A DNA stretch of 64,000 bases from Microbacterium sp. MM2322 (GTDB lineage Bacteria; Actinomycetota; Actinomycetes; Actinomycetales; Microbacteriaceae): positions 1,612,001 through 1,676,000 of the forward strand of contig NZ_OZ075067.1 of NCBI RefSeq assembly GCF_964186585.1, written 5' to 3'. Of this stretch, positions 17,080-25,849 are shown piece after piece (position 1 is the stretch's first letter; the number at the start of each line of letters is the position of its first letter). The notes below the pieces were generated by a model, which saw nothing but the letters and a program-made list of their open reading frames with translations, had not been told where the DNA came from and made no database searches. A program made the position numbers and the translations under genes.

Positions 17080-18399
17080 ATGACGGAGCGAGACCGGATC
17101 GGGTTCACGACACGACAGGTTCATGTGGGGACGGATGCCGCCGCCGCCACCCCCCGTGCTCTGCCGATCCACCTCACCGCGGGCTTCACGTTCGACTCGT
17201 TCGACGCCGCCGCCGCCCATTTCGGCGCCGGCGACGGATTCGGCTACACCCGCACCGGCAACCCGACCGTGGACGCGGTCGAGCGAAAGCTCGCCTCGCT
17301 CGAAGGCGGAGCCGAGGCGCTACTGGTCGCCTCCGGGCAGGCGGCGATCGCAGTCGCGCTGCTCGGCCTCGTCGAGGCGGGATCCCACATCGTCAGCTCC
17401 ACCCACATCTACGAAGGCACCCGCGGTCTCCTCGTCGACAACCTCGCCCGCCTCGGCGTCGAGACCACCTTCGTCGACGACATCGCCGACCCGGATGCCT
17501 GGCGCCGAGCGGTCCGCCCCGAGACCCGCGTCCTTTTCGGGGAGTCGATCGCGAACGCGCGGAACGACGTCCTCGATATCGCCGCGATCGCTGCGGTCGG
17601 CGACGAGGCCGGCATCCCCCTGGTCGTCGACAACACGTTCGCAACGCCCTATCTGCTCAGGCCCCTCGAGCACGGCGCGGCCATCGTCGTCCACTCGGCG
17701 AGCAAGTTCCTCTCGGGCCATGGGTCGGTGCTCGGTGGTGTCGTCGTCGACGACGGACGGTTCGACGCGGTCCGGTCGGGACACCTGTTCCCGCACCTGA
17801 CCGATCCCGGCGCGGACGGGTCCCCGAGCATCTGGGCCCGCCGCGGCGGGCGCGCGCGGATCGCCTACCTGCGAGAGAGCGTCGCCCCGAGATACGGACC
17901 TACGCCCTCCCCCCTGACCGCGTTCTTCGTCGGACAGGGCATCGAGACGCTCAGCCTGCGAGTCGAGCGGCAGTCCCGTAACGCGCTCACCGTCGCGGAG
18001 TGGCTATCCGGTCGTCCGGAGGTCGAGAGCGTCGACTACACCGGCCTACCGACCCACCCCACCCACGGACTCGCGCGCGACTACCTCCGCGGCGGTTACG
18101 GCTCGGTCTTCACGGCGACGCTCCGCGGCGGACTGACCGCCGCCCGCGCCTTCGTCGAGGAGTTGTCGGTCATCACGCACATGACCCACCTCGGCGACGT
18201 GCGGTCCCTGGTCCTCCACCCGGGGTCGACGAGTCACGCACGCCGATCGCCGTCGGAGCGCACGTCCCACGGCGTCCACCCCGGAACGCTCCGGCTGTCG
18301 ATCGGGATCGAGGACGTCGACGACCTCATCGCCGATCTGGCGCGCGGGCTCGGGGCCGCGGCATCCGTCGTCGCCACCGACGTGGCGGTCGTGGCATGA
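17080..18399 (+). CDS. O-acetylhomoserine (thiol)-lyase / MetY-type PLP enzyme
   Basis: Cys/Met-metabolism PLP-dependent enzyme of about 439 residues. In this family O-acetylhomoserine sulfhydrylase joins O-acetylhomoserine to sulfide or methanethiol, giving homocysteine or methionine. The start is ATG 17080 (MTERDRIGFTTRQVHVG) behind GGAG; upstream frame is ignored. PLP motifs are GYTRTGNPTVDAVERKLASLEGG and HSASKFLSGHGSVLGG, the latter carrying the Schiff-base Lys. The length (over 400 residues, with the family's long insertion) favours MetY over cystathionine gamma-synthase, but specificity is inferred. It overlaps the next gene by an ATGA, so the two are coupled. Confidence 0.85.
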   Translation: MTERDRIGFTTRQVHVGTDAAAATPRALPIHLTAGFTFDSFDAAAAHFGAGDGFGYTRTGNPTVDAVERKLASLEGGAEALLVASGQAAIAVALLGLVEAGSHIVSSTHIYEGTRGLLVDNLARLGVETTFVDDIADPDAWRRAVRPETRVLFGESIANARNDVLDIAAIAAVGDEAGIPLVVDNTFATPYLLRPLEHGAAIVVHSASKFLSGHGSVLGGVVVDDGRFDAVRSGHLFPHLTDPGADGSPSIWARRGGRARIAYLRESVAPRYGPTPSPLTAFFVGQGIETLSLRVERQSRNALTVAEWLSGRPEVESVDYTGLPTHPTHGLARDYLRGGYGSVFTATLRGGLTAARAFVEELSVITHMTHLGDVRSLVLHPGSTSHARRSPSERTSHGVHPGTLRLSIGIEDVDDLIADLARGLGAAASVVATDVAVVA

Positions 18400-19706
18400 G
18401 CCGGCCGCAGCACTTCGGCTGGTTCCTCGCTCGCGGGTTCGGGCCGCACGGATGGGGTCATCCGTACCTCGACTGGGACTACGACTGGACCTCACCCGCG
18501 CTGTATCAGCAGGCGGCACGGACGCTCGAGCAGGCGGGATTCGACCTGCTCATCATCGAGGACGCGCCCTCCCTGGGATCGGCATCGACCATCGACCTTC
18601 GGGTGCGTCAGGCCTTCGGCGGTCCGAAGCTCGATCCGTTGCTCCTCGCGCCGTACCTGTTCGCGGCGACCGAACGCATCGGCATCGTCCCGACCGTCAA
18701 CCCCGCGGCGTACCTCCCGTACACCGCAGCGCGACAGTTCGCGACGCTGCAGCATCTGAGCGGCCACCGCCTCGGCCTCAACGTCGTCACCGACACGGGC
18801 AGCGCACGGCACTTCGGGACCGCTCCGCAACTCGGCCACGACGCCGCCTACGACCGGGCCGAAGAGTGGATGTCGGCGGTCGCCGCGCTGTGGCGGAGTT
18901 GGCCCAACGGCGCCCTCGTCGCAGACCCCGACTCGGGCCGGTACGCCGACGGCACCCTGCTCGAACCGGCGGTGCACCGGGGTGAGTACTTCTCCTTCGA
19001 CGGTCCGCTCAACGCCGTGCCGTTCACGGACGGCGAGCCGGTCATCGTCTCTCCCGGTGGGTCACCGCGGGGGCTCGGGTTCGCCGGCGCCAACTCGGAT
19101 GTCCAACTCGCCCTCGCTCCGATGACGGAGGACTCGGTGCGTGCGTATCGCCGCCGCATCCACGACGCCGCAGTCGCCGCCGGCCGTTCCCCGAACGACA
19201 TCACGATCCTCTTCGCGATCCAGCCGACCGTGGTCGCCTCGTCGGACGACGCAGACCGACTGGTCGATGCGTCGCGGCATCCGGATGACGCTGCCCTCAG
19301 CCTCATCGCCGAACGGCAGTCGAGCGACCTCGAGACCGACCTCACCGTGCTCGACCTCGACCGTCCCCTCGACCGCGCGATCTTCGGCGAGCACGTCTCG
19401 CACGGCAGCATCCAGCGCCTGATCGGACATCACGACGAGGATGCGACGCTGCGCGCGATCCTCACCGCGCACGCCCGGCTGGGGCGGCTCCACGACGGGA
19501 CCGGGTGGGTGGGGACGGCCATGGAGCTCGCCGACCGCATCGAGGAGTACGGAACCTGGGGCAACGACGGTGTCCTGCTCTGGGGCGACCTCCACCCGGT
19601 CACGGTGCACCGCACGCTCGATGAACTCGTGCCGATCCTGCGGCGTCGCGGCATCCTCCGCCGGGAGTACGAACCGTCCCTCCGGGCGAACCTGCGCCCC
19701 TTCTGA
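18396..19706 (+). CDS. FMN-dependent monooxygenase, NtaA/SnaA/DmoA-type LLM family
   Basis: A 436-residue flavin-dependent luciferase-like monooxygenase. It begins at ATG 18396 overlapping the TGA of the PLP enzyme gene. Start motif MSRPQHFGWFLARGFGPHGW, FEDAPSLG-like LIIEDAPSLGSAS near residue 50, and the substrate-binding GLNVVTDTGSARHFG region match the NtaA/SnaA/DszA/DmoA subgroup, which use FMNH2 from a separate reductase and O2 on chelators, organosulfur compounds and similar substrates. Substrate is unknown; the translationally coupled MetY-type partner suggests organosulfur. No flavin reductase gene is adjacent. Confidence 0.8.
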   Translation: MSRPQHFGWFLARGFGPHGWGHPYLDWDYDWTSPALYQQAARTLEQAGFDLLIIEDAPSLGSASTIDLRVRQAFGGPKLDPLLLAPYLFAATERIGIVPTVNPAAYLPYTAARQFATLQHLSGHRLGLNVVTDTGSARHFGTAPQLGHDAAYDRAEEWMSAVAALWRSWPNGALVADPDSGRYADGTLLEPAVHRGEYFSFDGPLNAVPFTDGEPVIVSPGGSPRGLGFAGANSDVQLALAPMTEDSVRAYRRRIHDAAVAAGRSPNDITILFAIQPTVVASSDDADRLVDASRHPDDAALSLIAERQSSDLETDLTVLDLDRPLDRAIFGEHVSHGSIQRLIGHHDEDATLRAILTAHARLGRLHDGTGWVGTAMELADRIEEYGTWGNDGVLLWGDLHPVTVHRTLDELVPILRRRGILRREYEPSLRANLRPF

Positions 19707-19715
19707 CGCTCGGGC

Positions 19716-20810
19716 TCAGCGGGTGACGTCGCCGTCCGAGGGATGCGAGTCGACCGAGCGCGGGGTTCCCTGCTCGTCGGCGACGTCCTCGGCGTGACCC
19801 ACCGGGGTCGGTCCCGTCGCGGGTACGGGCTCACGAAGGCCGTCACGGCGAGCAGCGATGAGGCTCGCGACCGTGGCGACGAGCATCGATGCGACGATGA
19901 CGCCGAGCGACACCCAGGTCGAGATCTCCGGAGCCCACTCGATGTGTTCGCCGCCGTTGATGAAGGGGAGCTCGTTCTCGTGCATCGCGTGCAGAACGAG
20001 CTTGACCCCGATGAACGCGAGGATGAATGCGATGCCGAAGTGGAGGTACTTGAGCCGGTCGAGCAGCCCGCCGAGCAGGAAGTACAGCTGGCGGAGTCCC
20101 ATCAGCGCGAAGAGGTTCGCGGTGAAGACGATGAACGGGCTCTGAGTGATGCCGAAGATCGCCGGGATCGAGTCGATCGCGAACAACAGGTCGGTCATAC
20201 CGAGCGCCGCGAAGACGATGATCATCGGGGTGAAGACCTTCTTACCGCCGACGAAGGTCCGCACCTTCGCGCCGTCGTACTCGTCGCTGACGGCGATCCG
20301 GCGTCGGAGCAGGCGGACGATGAAGCTCTCCTTCTTCTCCTCGTCCTCGTGCTCGTCACCCGGGAACGCCTGGCGCCACGCGGTGTAGATCAGGAAGGCG
20401 CCGAAGACGTAGAAGACCCAGCTGAACTGCTCGATGATCGCCGCGCCCAGGAGGATGAAGATGCCGCGGAGGACCAAGGCGATGATGATGCCCACCATGA
20501 GCACCTTCTGCTGCGCAGCGCGCGGCACGGAGAACTGGCTCATGATCAAGACGAACACGAACAGGTTGTCGATCGAGAGGCTGTACTCGGTGAGCCAGCC
20601 CGCGACGAACTGTCCGGCGTACTCGCCGTTGGTGACGACGAGCATCAGCAGCGCGAAGAGCAGCGCGAGCACGACGTAGAAGACGACCCACAGGGTCGAT
20701 TCCTTCGTCGACGGGACGTGCGGACGCTTGATGATCAGCAGCAGGTCGGCGATGAGGATGAGGGTCAAGCCGACGAGCGAGCCGACCTCGAACCAGAGGG
20801 GGAGCTCCAT
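19716..20810 (-). CDS. TerC-family integral membrane protein
   Basis: A 364-residue multi-spanning membrane protein with about 8-9 hydrophobic segments. TerC proteins (including Alx and MeeF types) are linked to manganese export or metalation of exported enzymes, and others to tellurium resistance. Conserved features are the charged transmembrane SIDNLFVFVLIM (near residue 80) and FAIDSIPAIFG (near residue 217), with acidic residues likely in metal handling. The C-terminal 40 residues are polar. The 105-base gap to the sigma gene has no recognisable yybP-ykoY riboswitch. Confidence 0.9.
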   Translation of the reverse strand: MELPLWFEVGSLVGLTLILIADLLLIIKRPHVPSTKESTLWVVFYVVLALLFALLMLVVTNGEYAGQFVAGWLTEYSLSIDNLFVFVLIMSQFSVPRAAQQKVLMVGIIIALVLRGIFILLGAAIIEQFSWVFYVFGAFLIYTAWRQAFPGDEHEDEEKKESFIVRLLRRRIAVSDEYDGAKVRTFVGGKKVFTPMIIVFAALGMTDLLFAIDSIPAIFGITQSPFIVFTANLFALMGLRQLYFLLGGLLDRLKYLHFGIAFILAFIGVKLVLHAMHENELPFINGGEHIEWAPEISTWVSLGVIVASMLVATVASLIAARRDGLREPVPATGPTPVGHAEDVADEQGTPRSVDSHPSDGDVTR

Positions 20811-20915
20811 GGGGGCCTTTCATGCGGGGGCGACCCCTAAGAGTACCTTTCGAGTTGTCTGAGACGATCCCGATCGACGCGACACTCCCCCAACGAGACA
20901 ACGAACGAGGATGCC

Positions 20916-21476
20916 ATGGCCGACCCGCTCGCGAGGCGCGACGCGGACCTGGTGGCGGCCGCCGCAGGCGGTGACCAGCAGGCTTTCCGCGAGCTGTACC
21001 GCGCCTACGCGAGGCCCGTCTACTGGCTGGCACACGGCCTCCTCGGAGACACAGCCGATGCGGAGGACGTCATGCAGGAGACCTTCCTGGTCGCGTGGCG
21101 GCGACTGCCCACGCTGAACCTCGTGAGCGAATCCCTCCTCCCCTGGCTGGTGACGATCTGCCGATTCCAGAGCGCCAACCGGATGCGTCGGCAGCGCCGC
21201 GATCGGCTGAACACTGCGGGCGCCGTCGACGAGATGCTCCCCGCGACGGTGAATGTCGAGGACCAGGTGATCGGGAGCGCGCTCGCCGAACGTGTCGTGG
21301 CCGAGCTCGGCACCCTCTCGCCCCTGGACCAGCAGATCTTCCGGCTGTGCGCGACCGAGGGGTACGCGTACGCGGCCGCCGCGGAAGAGCTCGGGATCTC
21401 CCATGCGGTCGTCCGCAATCGCCTGTCGCGCGTCCGGACGAAACTCCGGACCGTCGTCGAAACGGAGGGGTCATGA
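20916..21476 (+). CDS. ECF-type RNA polymerase sigma factor
   Basis: A 186-residue extracytoplasmic-function sigma factor. Region 2 (about residues 12-85) includes AFRELYRAYARPVYWLAHGLLGDTADAEDVMQETF, the core-binding and -10 recognition part; region 4 (about 125-180) has DQQIFRLCATEGYAYAAAAEELGISHAVVRNRLSR, with a helix-turn-helix for the -35. The start ATG 20916 lies just after ACGAGG. Its stop overlaps the next start by ATGA, so it is coupled to a transmembrane DUF4349 protein that could act as its anti-sigma partner. Confidence 0.9.
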   Translation: MADPLARRDADLVAAAAGGDQQAFRELYRAYARPVYWLAHGLLGDTADAEDVMQETFLVAWRRLPTLNLVSESLLPWLVTICRFQSANRMRRQRRDRLNTAGAVDEMLPATVNVEDQVIGSALAERVVAELGTLSPLDQQIFRLCATEGYAYAAAAEELGISHAVVRNRLSRVRTKLRTVVETEGS

Positions 21477-22525
21477 GCACCGAGGAGATCCAGCTGCCGG
21501 AGCTTACCCGGACACGGCAGGACGAGATCGAGCGCACCCTGTTCGCCGAGATCGAGACGACGACCCGCGAGACCCGCGAGTCCTCGCGTCGTCATCGACG
21601 GCGCGTGTGGGCGTATACGGCTGCGGCGGCCGCCGTGGTCGTCGTTGCAGGGTTCGTCGGACCAGCGCTCGGGAACCTGACGGGTGGCGCCTCGTCGGGG
21701 AGCACTGCCTCGGAGCAATCGGTGGCGCTGCCCGACGAAGACGGCAGTGAGATGAGCGCAGGCGGCACCGCCGACCTCGGCGACAACGGAACGACATCGG
21801 CCGAGGCGCCCGAGCGGGCCGTCGTCGCCCGCGCGGAGACCAGACTCGAAGCCGAGGACCCCGCTGCCGCCGCCCAGACGATCGGTGACCGAGCCGAGGC
21901 ATCCGGCGGGTACGTCGAGTCGATGAACGTCGCGGATGCGGCGGAGTCCACCGGCATGGCGGGCGCGACGGGTCCTGGAGACGCTCGGATCACGGTGCGC
22001 GTCCCCGCATCCGGTCTCGCTTCCTTCCTCGACGACCTCAACGACCTCGGTACCGTTCAGGCCTCCGACATCTCCCGGGAGGACGTCACCGCGCAGACCA
22101 CCGATCTCGACGCCCGGATAGCGGCGTTGGACGCGTCCGTCGACCGCCTGCGCGGACTGATCTCGGATGCCGCATCCACCGCCGACCTCCTCACCGCGGA
22201 AGACGCGCTCGCCGGGCGACAGGCCGAACTCGACTCGCTGCGCGCCCAGGCCGACGCGCTGAAAGACGACGTGGCCCTCTCGAGCGCCACGATCACGATC
22301 ACCGCACCCGGAGCCGACGTCGCGGCGGACCCGCAGGGGTTCGGCGACGGCTTCTCCACCGGCTGGAACACCCTCGTCGTGACCCTCAACGGGATCGTCG
22401 TCGGGCTGGGGTTCCTGCTCCCCTGGCTCGTCCTCGCCGGGATCGTCGTCGCGATCGTGCAGGTCGTCCGCCGCGCGCGCCGCCGCCGCCGCTCACGGCG
22501 CGACCTCCGACCCGCAGACGACTGA
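21473..22525 (+). CDS. DUF4349 transmembrane protein, candidate anti-sigma factor
   Basis: A 350-residue membrane protein. The N-terminal 45 residues are charged and cytoplasmic (TRQDEIERTLFAEIETTTRE and several Arg), then a transmembrane helix (about 46-68), a low-complexity extracytoplasmic stretch rich in Ser, Gly and Glu, a DUF4349 domain with SIDARIAALDASVDRL-type coiled coil, and a second helix near residues 315-340 followed by an Arg-rich tail. No zinc-anti-sigma HxxxCxxC motif is present, so the anti-sigma role rests on coupling with the sigma gene. A strong terminator follows. Confidence 0.7.
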   Translation: MSTEEIQLPELTRTRQDEIERTLFAEIETTTRETRESSRRHRRRVWAYTAAAAAVVVVAGFVGPALGNLTGGASSGSTASEQSVALPDEDGSEMSAGGTADLGDNGTTSAEAPERAVVARAETRLEAEDPAAAAQTIGDRAEASGGYVESMNVADAAESTGMAGATGPGDARITVRVPASGLASFLDDLNDLGTVQASDISREDVTAQTTDLDARIAALDASVDRLRGLISDAASTADLLTAEDALAGRQAELDSLRAQADALKDDVALSSATITITAPGADVAADPQGFGDGFSTGWNTLVVTLNGIVVGLGFLLPWLVLAGIVVAIVQVVRRARRRRRSRRDLRPADD

Positions 22526-22540
22526 CGCGTCGCCGCAAAC

Positions 22541-22576
22541 GACGAAGCCCTCGACCAGCAGGTCGAGGGCTTCGTC
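22541..22576. terminator. Bidirectional terminator between the DUF4349 gene and tRNA-Glu
   Basis: A perfect 16-bp inverted repeat with a 4-base loop (arms 22541-22556 and 22561-22576). It can end the sigma/DUF4349 transcript from the left and the tRNA-Glu transcript from the right. Confidence 0.75.
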
Positions 22577-22580
22577 AGTG

Positions 22581-22656
22581 TGGTGACCCCAGCGGGATTC
22601 GAACCCGCGTTACCGCCGTGAGAGGGCGGCGTACTAGGCCGCTATACGATGGGGCC
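22581..22656 (-). tRNA. tRNA-Glu (anticodon CTC)
   Basis: A 76-base tRNA with encoded CCA. The acceptor stem GGCCCCA pairs with TGGGGTC, the T-loop reads TTCGAAT in GCGGG/CCCGC, and the anticodon loop CTCTCAC carries anticodon CTC (reads GAG). It lies alone between the terminator and the MBL-fold gene and is transcribed leftward. Confidence 0.97.
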
Positions 22657-22768
22657 GTACATTCGTTCCCTCCTTGCGGAGGCAACCGTTCAATTATGCA
22701 CGAGGTTCACAGCCCTGCAAAATCGGCTTCGCCTTGCCTCCTGCCCCCCGCGTGGGTTGACTGAGACC
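22657..22768. other. 112-base gap between tRNA-Glu and the MBL-fold gene
   Basis: This gap holds the divergent promoter region for the tRNA (minus strand) and the MBL-fold gene. Relative AT-richness (TTCAATTATGCAC at 22690) could supply a -10 element. No gene or other structure was recognised. Confidence 0.4.
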
Positions 22769-23407
22769 ATGCGCGTTACGAAGCACGAACATGCCTGTCT
22801 CCGTCTCGACAGCGAGGGCAAGACCCTCCTCATCGATCCCGGGTCCTTCACCCTGCCGCTCGACGACCTGAACGACGTCGTCGGCGTCGTTCTCACGCAT
22901 GAGCACCCCGATCACTGGACACCCGCCCAGCTGGACGCCGTCTTCTCCCAGGCACCCGGTGTCCCCGTATTCGGTCCGGAGGGTGTCGTCGCCGCAGCAT
23001 CCGGGTACGACGTCACGAAGGTCGATGTCGGAGACGAGCTGGAGGTCGGCCCCTTCCGCATGCGCTTCTTCGGCGGGACCCACAGCGTGATCCACGAGTC
23101 CATCCCGGTGATCGACAACCTCGGCGTCCTCGTCAACGACGAGTTCTACTACCCCGGTGACTCGTACGCCGTTCCCGAAGGCGTCGAGGTGGGTCTGCTC
23201 GCCGCCCCGATCGGAGCACCGTGGCTGAAGATCGGCGACGCGATCGACTTCGTGCTCGCCGTCAAGCCGCGGCGCGCCTTCGGAACCCACGAGATGACAC
23301 TCTCCCGCGCCGGTCTCGCGATGCATCGGGACCGTCTCAAGTGGGCGACGGAGCAGAACGGCGGCGAGTTCCTCGAGCTCGAGCCGGGCCAGTCCGCCGA
23401 CCTGTGA
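22769..23407 (+). CDS. Metallo-beta-lactamase-fold hydrolase, UlaG-like
   Basis: A 212-residue MBL-fold protein. The start is ATG 22769 (MRVTKHEHACLRLDSEGKTLL); upstream frame lies across the tRNA and is not used. The metal-binding motif HEHPDH is in VLTHEHPDHW (HxHxDH), with further ligands in FGGTHSVI, DSYAVP and the GTHEMTL region. Size and motifs resemble small UlaG-type or beta-lactamase-like hydrolases of unknown substrate. It stands alone and is followed by a strong terminator. Confidence 0.8.
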   Translation: MRVTKHEHACLRLDSEGKTLLIDPGSFTLPLDDLNDVVGVVLTHEHPDHWTPAQLDAVFSQAPGVPVFGPEGVVAAASGYDVTKVDVGDELEVGPFRMRFFGGTHSVIHESIPVIDNLGVLVNDEFYYPGDSYAVPEGVEVGLLAAPIGAPWLKIGDAIDFVLAVKPRRAFGTHEMTLSRAGLAMHRDRLKWATEQNGGEFLELEPGQSADL

Positions 23408-23422
23408 GCTGACACACGAAAA

Positions 23423-23460
23423 GACGGATGCCGCGGGGCTTTCGCTCCGCGGCATCCGTC
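23423..23460. terminator. Terminator between the MBL-fold gene and ptsH
   Basis: A perfect 14-bp stem (GACGGATGCCGCGG / CCGCGGCATCCGTC) with a 10-base loop between convergent genes. Both arms contain the over-represented GGATGC/GCATCC word. Confidence 0.8.
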
Positions 23461-23478
23461 ATTCGTGGGGGTCGAGCT

Positions 23479-23748
23479 TCACTCGGCGTCGTGGTCCGTC
23501 TCGATGAAGGCGACGAGCTTGTCGAGCGCCTCGTCGGCGCCGTCGCCCTCGGCCTTGAGCGTCACGACGGTGCCCTGCGTGGCGCCCAGACCCATGAGGG
23601 TCAGGATGCTGCCGGCGTTCTGGTCGGGACCGCCGGGAACGGCGATCGTGACGGGCACTCCCGTCTCCTTGACCGCCTGCACGAAGAGCTTTGCGGGGCG
23701 GGCGTGCAGTCCGGAGCTGCTCGCGACGGTTGCGGTCCGTTCGGCCAT
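23479..23748 (-). CDS. ptsH: Phosphocarrier protein HPr
   Basis: The histidine-phosphorylated carrier that moves phosphate from enzyme I to the sugar-specific enzymes II. The 89-residue protein starts MAERTATVASSSGLHARPAK with the active His15; a serine (in NAGSILTLMGLGA) is at the regulatory Ser46 position. ATG 23748 follows a strong AAGGAGGAAG ribosome-binding site; the open frame reaching farther upstream is ignored. It is the last gene of the fruR-fruK-fruA-ptsH series, 34 bases after fruA. Enzyme I (ptsI) is not in the window. Confidence 0.96.
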   Translation of the reverse strand: MAERTATVASSSGLHARPAKLFVQAVKETGVPVTIAVPGGPDQNAGSILTLMGLGATQGTVVTLKAEGDGADEALDKLVAFIETDHDAE

Positions 23749-23782
23749 GGTGATTCTTCCTCCTTGAGTCGGTATCTCGAGA

Positions 23783-25849
23783 CTATGCCGTGACAGCCAC
23801 GGCGGGCGCATCGACCTCGAGGGGACGACGGCGAGCGTAGCGCTTGAGCAGGACGACGGCGACGGCACTGACGACGGTGCCGACCGCGATCGACAGCAGC
23901 CACAGCCAGAAATTGTCGATGGCGAAGAAGACGAACACGCCGCCGTGGGGGGCGCGGGACGTGATGCCGAAGAACATCGACAGCGCGCCTGTCACGGCGC
24001 CGCCGAGCATCGCCGAGGGGATGACGCGGAAGACGTCGGCCGCAGCGAACGGAATGGCACCTTCCGAGATGAACGCGGCACCGAGCAGCCAGGCCGCCTT
24101 GCCGTTCTCGCGCTCCGGGGCCGTGAAGAGCTTCCGCCCGAGGACGGTCGAGGCGAGTGCCATGGCGAGAGGCGGGACCATGCCCGCCGCCATGACGGCC
24201 GCCATGATCTGGAGGTAGCGCTCGTCGCCGGCGATGCCCTGCGCGAGGTTCGCCGTGGCGAAGCCGTAGGCGACCTTGTTGAGGGGACCTCCGAGGTCGA
24301 AGCACATCATGAGCCCGAGGATGACACCGAGCAGGATGACGCCGGCGCCGGTGAGGCTGGACAGCCAGCCGTTCAGAGCCACCGTCAGAGCGGCAATGGG
24401 ACCGCCGAAGACGAAGAGGAGCAGACCCGACGCGAAGATCGAGCCGAGCAACGGGATGATGACGACCGGCATGAGCCCGCGCAGCCAGCGCGGAACCGAC
24501 AGTCGGTTGAGCCACCATGCGGCGAGACCGGCGAGGAGACCACCGACGATAGCGCCGATGAAGCCCGCGCCCATGAAGGTGGCCGCCGCGCCAGCGACGA
24601 AACCGGGAGCGATGCCCGGGCGATCCGCCAGGCCGTAGGCGATGTAACCGGCCAGCGCCGGGACCAAGAAGGCGAAGGACAACTGTCCGATCTGGAAAGC
24701 CGCGGCACCGAGGTAGTACACGAGCCCCTCGGGCGGCAGGTTCCAGAGTGTGAAGTTCTGCAGCGTGAAGATGGCGTTGTTGACGGTGTGTCCGTCCGCG
24801 ATGTTCGCGATCTCATACCCGGCGAGGGCGAATCCGAGAGCGATCAACAGACCGCCGCCCGCGACGAACGGGATCATGTAGCTCACACCGGTCAGCAGCG
24901 CTCGGCGGATCGCGCCTCCGAGCGACGTGGGCGCGGCTTCGCGAGCCGTCGCTGCTCCGGACGCGGCCGGAACGCGCGGAGCGTTCGGGTTCTTCGCCGC
25001 TGCGACGGCCTCCCGCAGCATCTGCGCGGGCTGCTCGATACCGCGCTTGACGCCGGAGCGGACGACGGGCTTGCCGGCGAAACGCGCCTGCTCGCGGACG
25101 TCCACGTCGACGGCGAAGATGACCGCATCCGCGTTGTCGATGATGCGCTGGTCGATGGCCTTGTAGCCGCTCGACCCCTGCGGCTCGACGGTGAGATCGA
25201 TGCCCTCCTTCTGGCCCGTCGCGGTGAGCGCATCGGCGGCCATGAAGGTGTGGGCGATGCCCGTTGCGCACGCGGTCACGGCGACGATGCGCGCGGGACG
25301 CCCGTCGATCATGAGTGCGTCATCGGCGGAGACCTCGGCCGACGCACGAGCGGCCGCACGGGTTTCCGGGGCAGCGGGGGCAGCGGAGGCGGCCGGCGCA
25401 CCCGAGATCGCGTCGCGCACGATGGCGACGACCTCGTCCGCCGTCGTCGCGGCACGCAGCCCCGCGGTGAAGTCGTCGCGCATGAGGCTGCGCGCGAGCT
25501 TCGACAGCACGGCGAGGTGCTCCTCGGCGGCCGTGTCGGGCGCGGCGATGAGGAAGACGAGGTCCGCACCGCCGTCCTCGGCGCCGAAGTCGACACCGGG
25601 GTTCAGGCGAGCGAACGCGAGCGACGCCTGCGTGACCGCGGCGCTCTTCGCGTGCGGAATCGCGATTCCGCCGGGCAGGCCGGTCTCGTCCTTCTCCTCG
25701 CGAGCCCACGCGTCGGCGGCGAGGAGGGCACCGTCGGTGGCCCTCCCCTGCGCGGCGACGCGCTGCGCCAGCGCATCGATGACGGCGCGCTTGTCGGCGC
25801 CGAGCGGCTCGTCGATACTGACGAGTTCCGCGGTGATGATCTCAGTCAC
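23783..25849 (-). CDS. fruA: PTS fructose transporter, EIIABC
   Basis: Imports fructose and phosphorylates it to fructose 1-phosphate. From GTG 25849 (SD CTGGAGGT) the protein is 688 residues. Residues 1-150 are EIIA, with active His66 in IPHAKS; about 180-280 are EIIB, with active Cys194 in TACATGIAHTF; about 330-680 are EIIC, with many hydrophobic segments. The EIIA-EIIB-EIIC order is the actinobacterial type. The start overlaps the fruK stop by 8 bases, and ptsH follows. Confidence 0.95.
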   Translation of the reverse strand: MTEIITAELVSIDEPLGADKRAVIDALAQRVAAQGRATDGALLAADAWAREEKDETGLPGGIAIPHAKSAAVTQASLAFARLNPGVDFGAEDGGADLVFLIAAPDTAAEEHLAVLSKLARSLMRDDFTAGLRAATTADEVVAIVRDAISGAPAASAAPAAPETRAAARASAEVSADDALMIDGRPARIVAVTACATGIAHTFMAADALTATGQKEGIDLTVEPQGSSGYKAIDQRIIDNADAVIFAVDVDVREQARFAGKPVVRSGVKRGIEQPAQMLREAVAAAKNPNAPRVPAASGAATAREAAPTSLGGAIRRALLTGVSYMIPFVAGGGLLIALGFALAGYEIANIADGHTVNNAIFTLQNFTLWNLPPEGLVYYLGAAAFQIGQLSFAFLVPALAGYIAYGLADRPGIAPGFVAGAAATFMGAGFIGAIVGGLLAGLAAWWLNRLSVPRWLRGLMPVVIIPLLGSIFASGLLLFVFGGPIAALTVALNGWLSSLTGAGVILLGVILGLMMCFDLGGPLNKVAYGFATANLAQGIAGDERYLQIMAAVMAAGMVPPLAMALASTVLGRKLFTAPERENGKAAWLLGAAFISEGAIPFAAADVFRVIPSAMLGGAVTGALSMFFGITSRAPHGGVFVFFAIDNFWLWLLSIAVGTVVSAVAVVLLKRYARRRPLEVDAPAVAVTA

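Noticed and set aside
17080..19706. Secondary-metabolite gene cluster
   Set aside because: Only two metabolic genes are coupled; no synthase, tailoring or transport genes are near.
19743..20840. Long plus-strand open frame opposite terC
   Set aside because: Composition dominated by Asp, Glu, Arg and His, no recognisable motif; it is the complement of a hydrophobic membrane gene.
20811..20915. Manganese (yybP-ykoY) riboswitch upstream of terC
   Set aside because: Only about 105 bases are available and I see neither the conserved loop sequences nor a suitable multi-stem arrangement.
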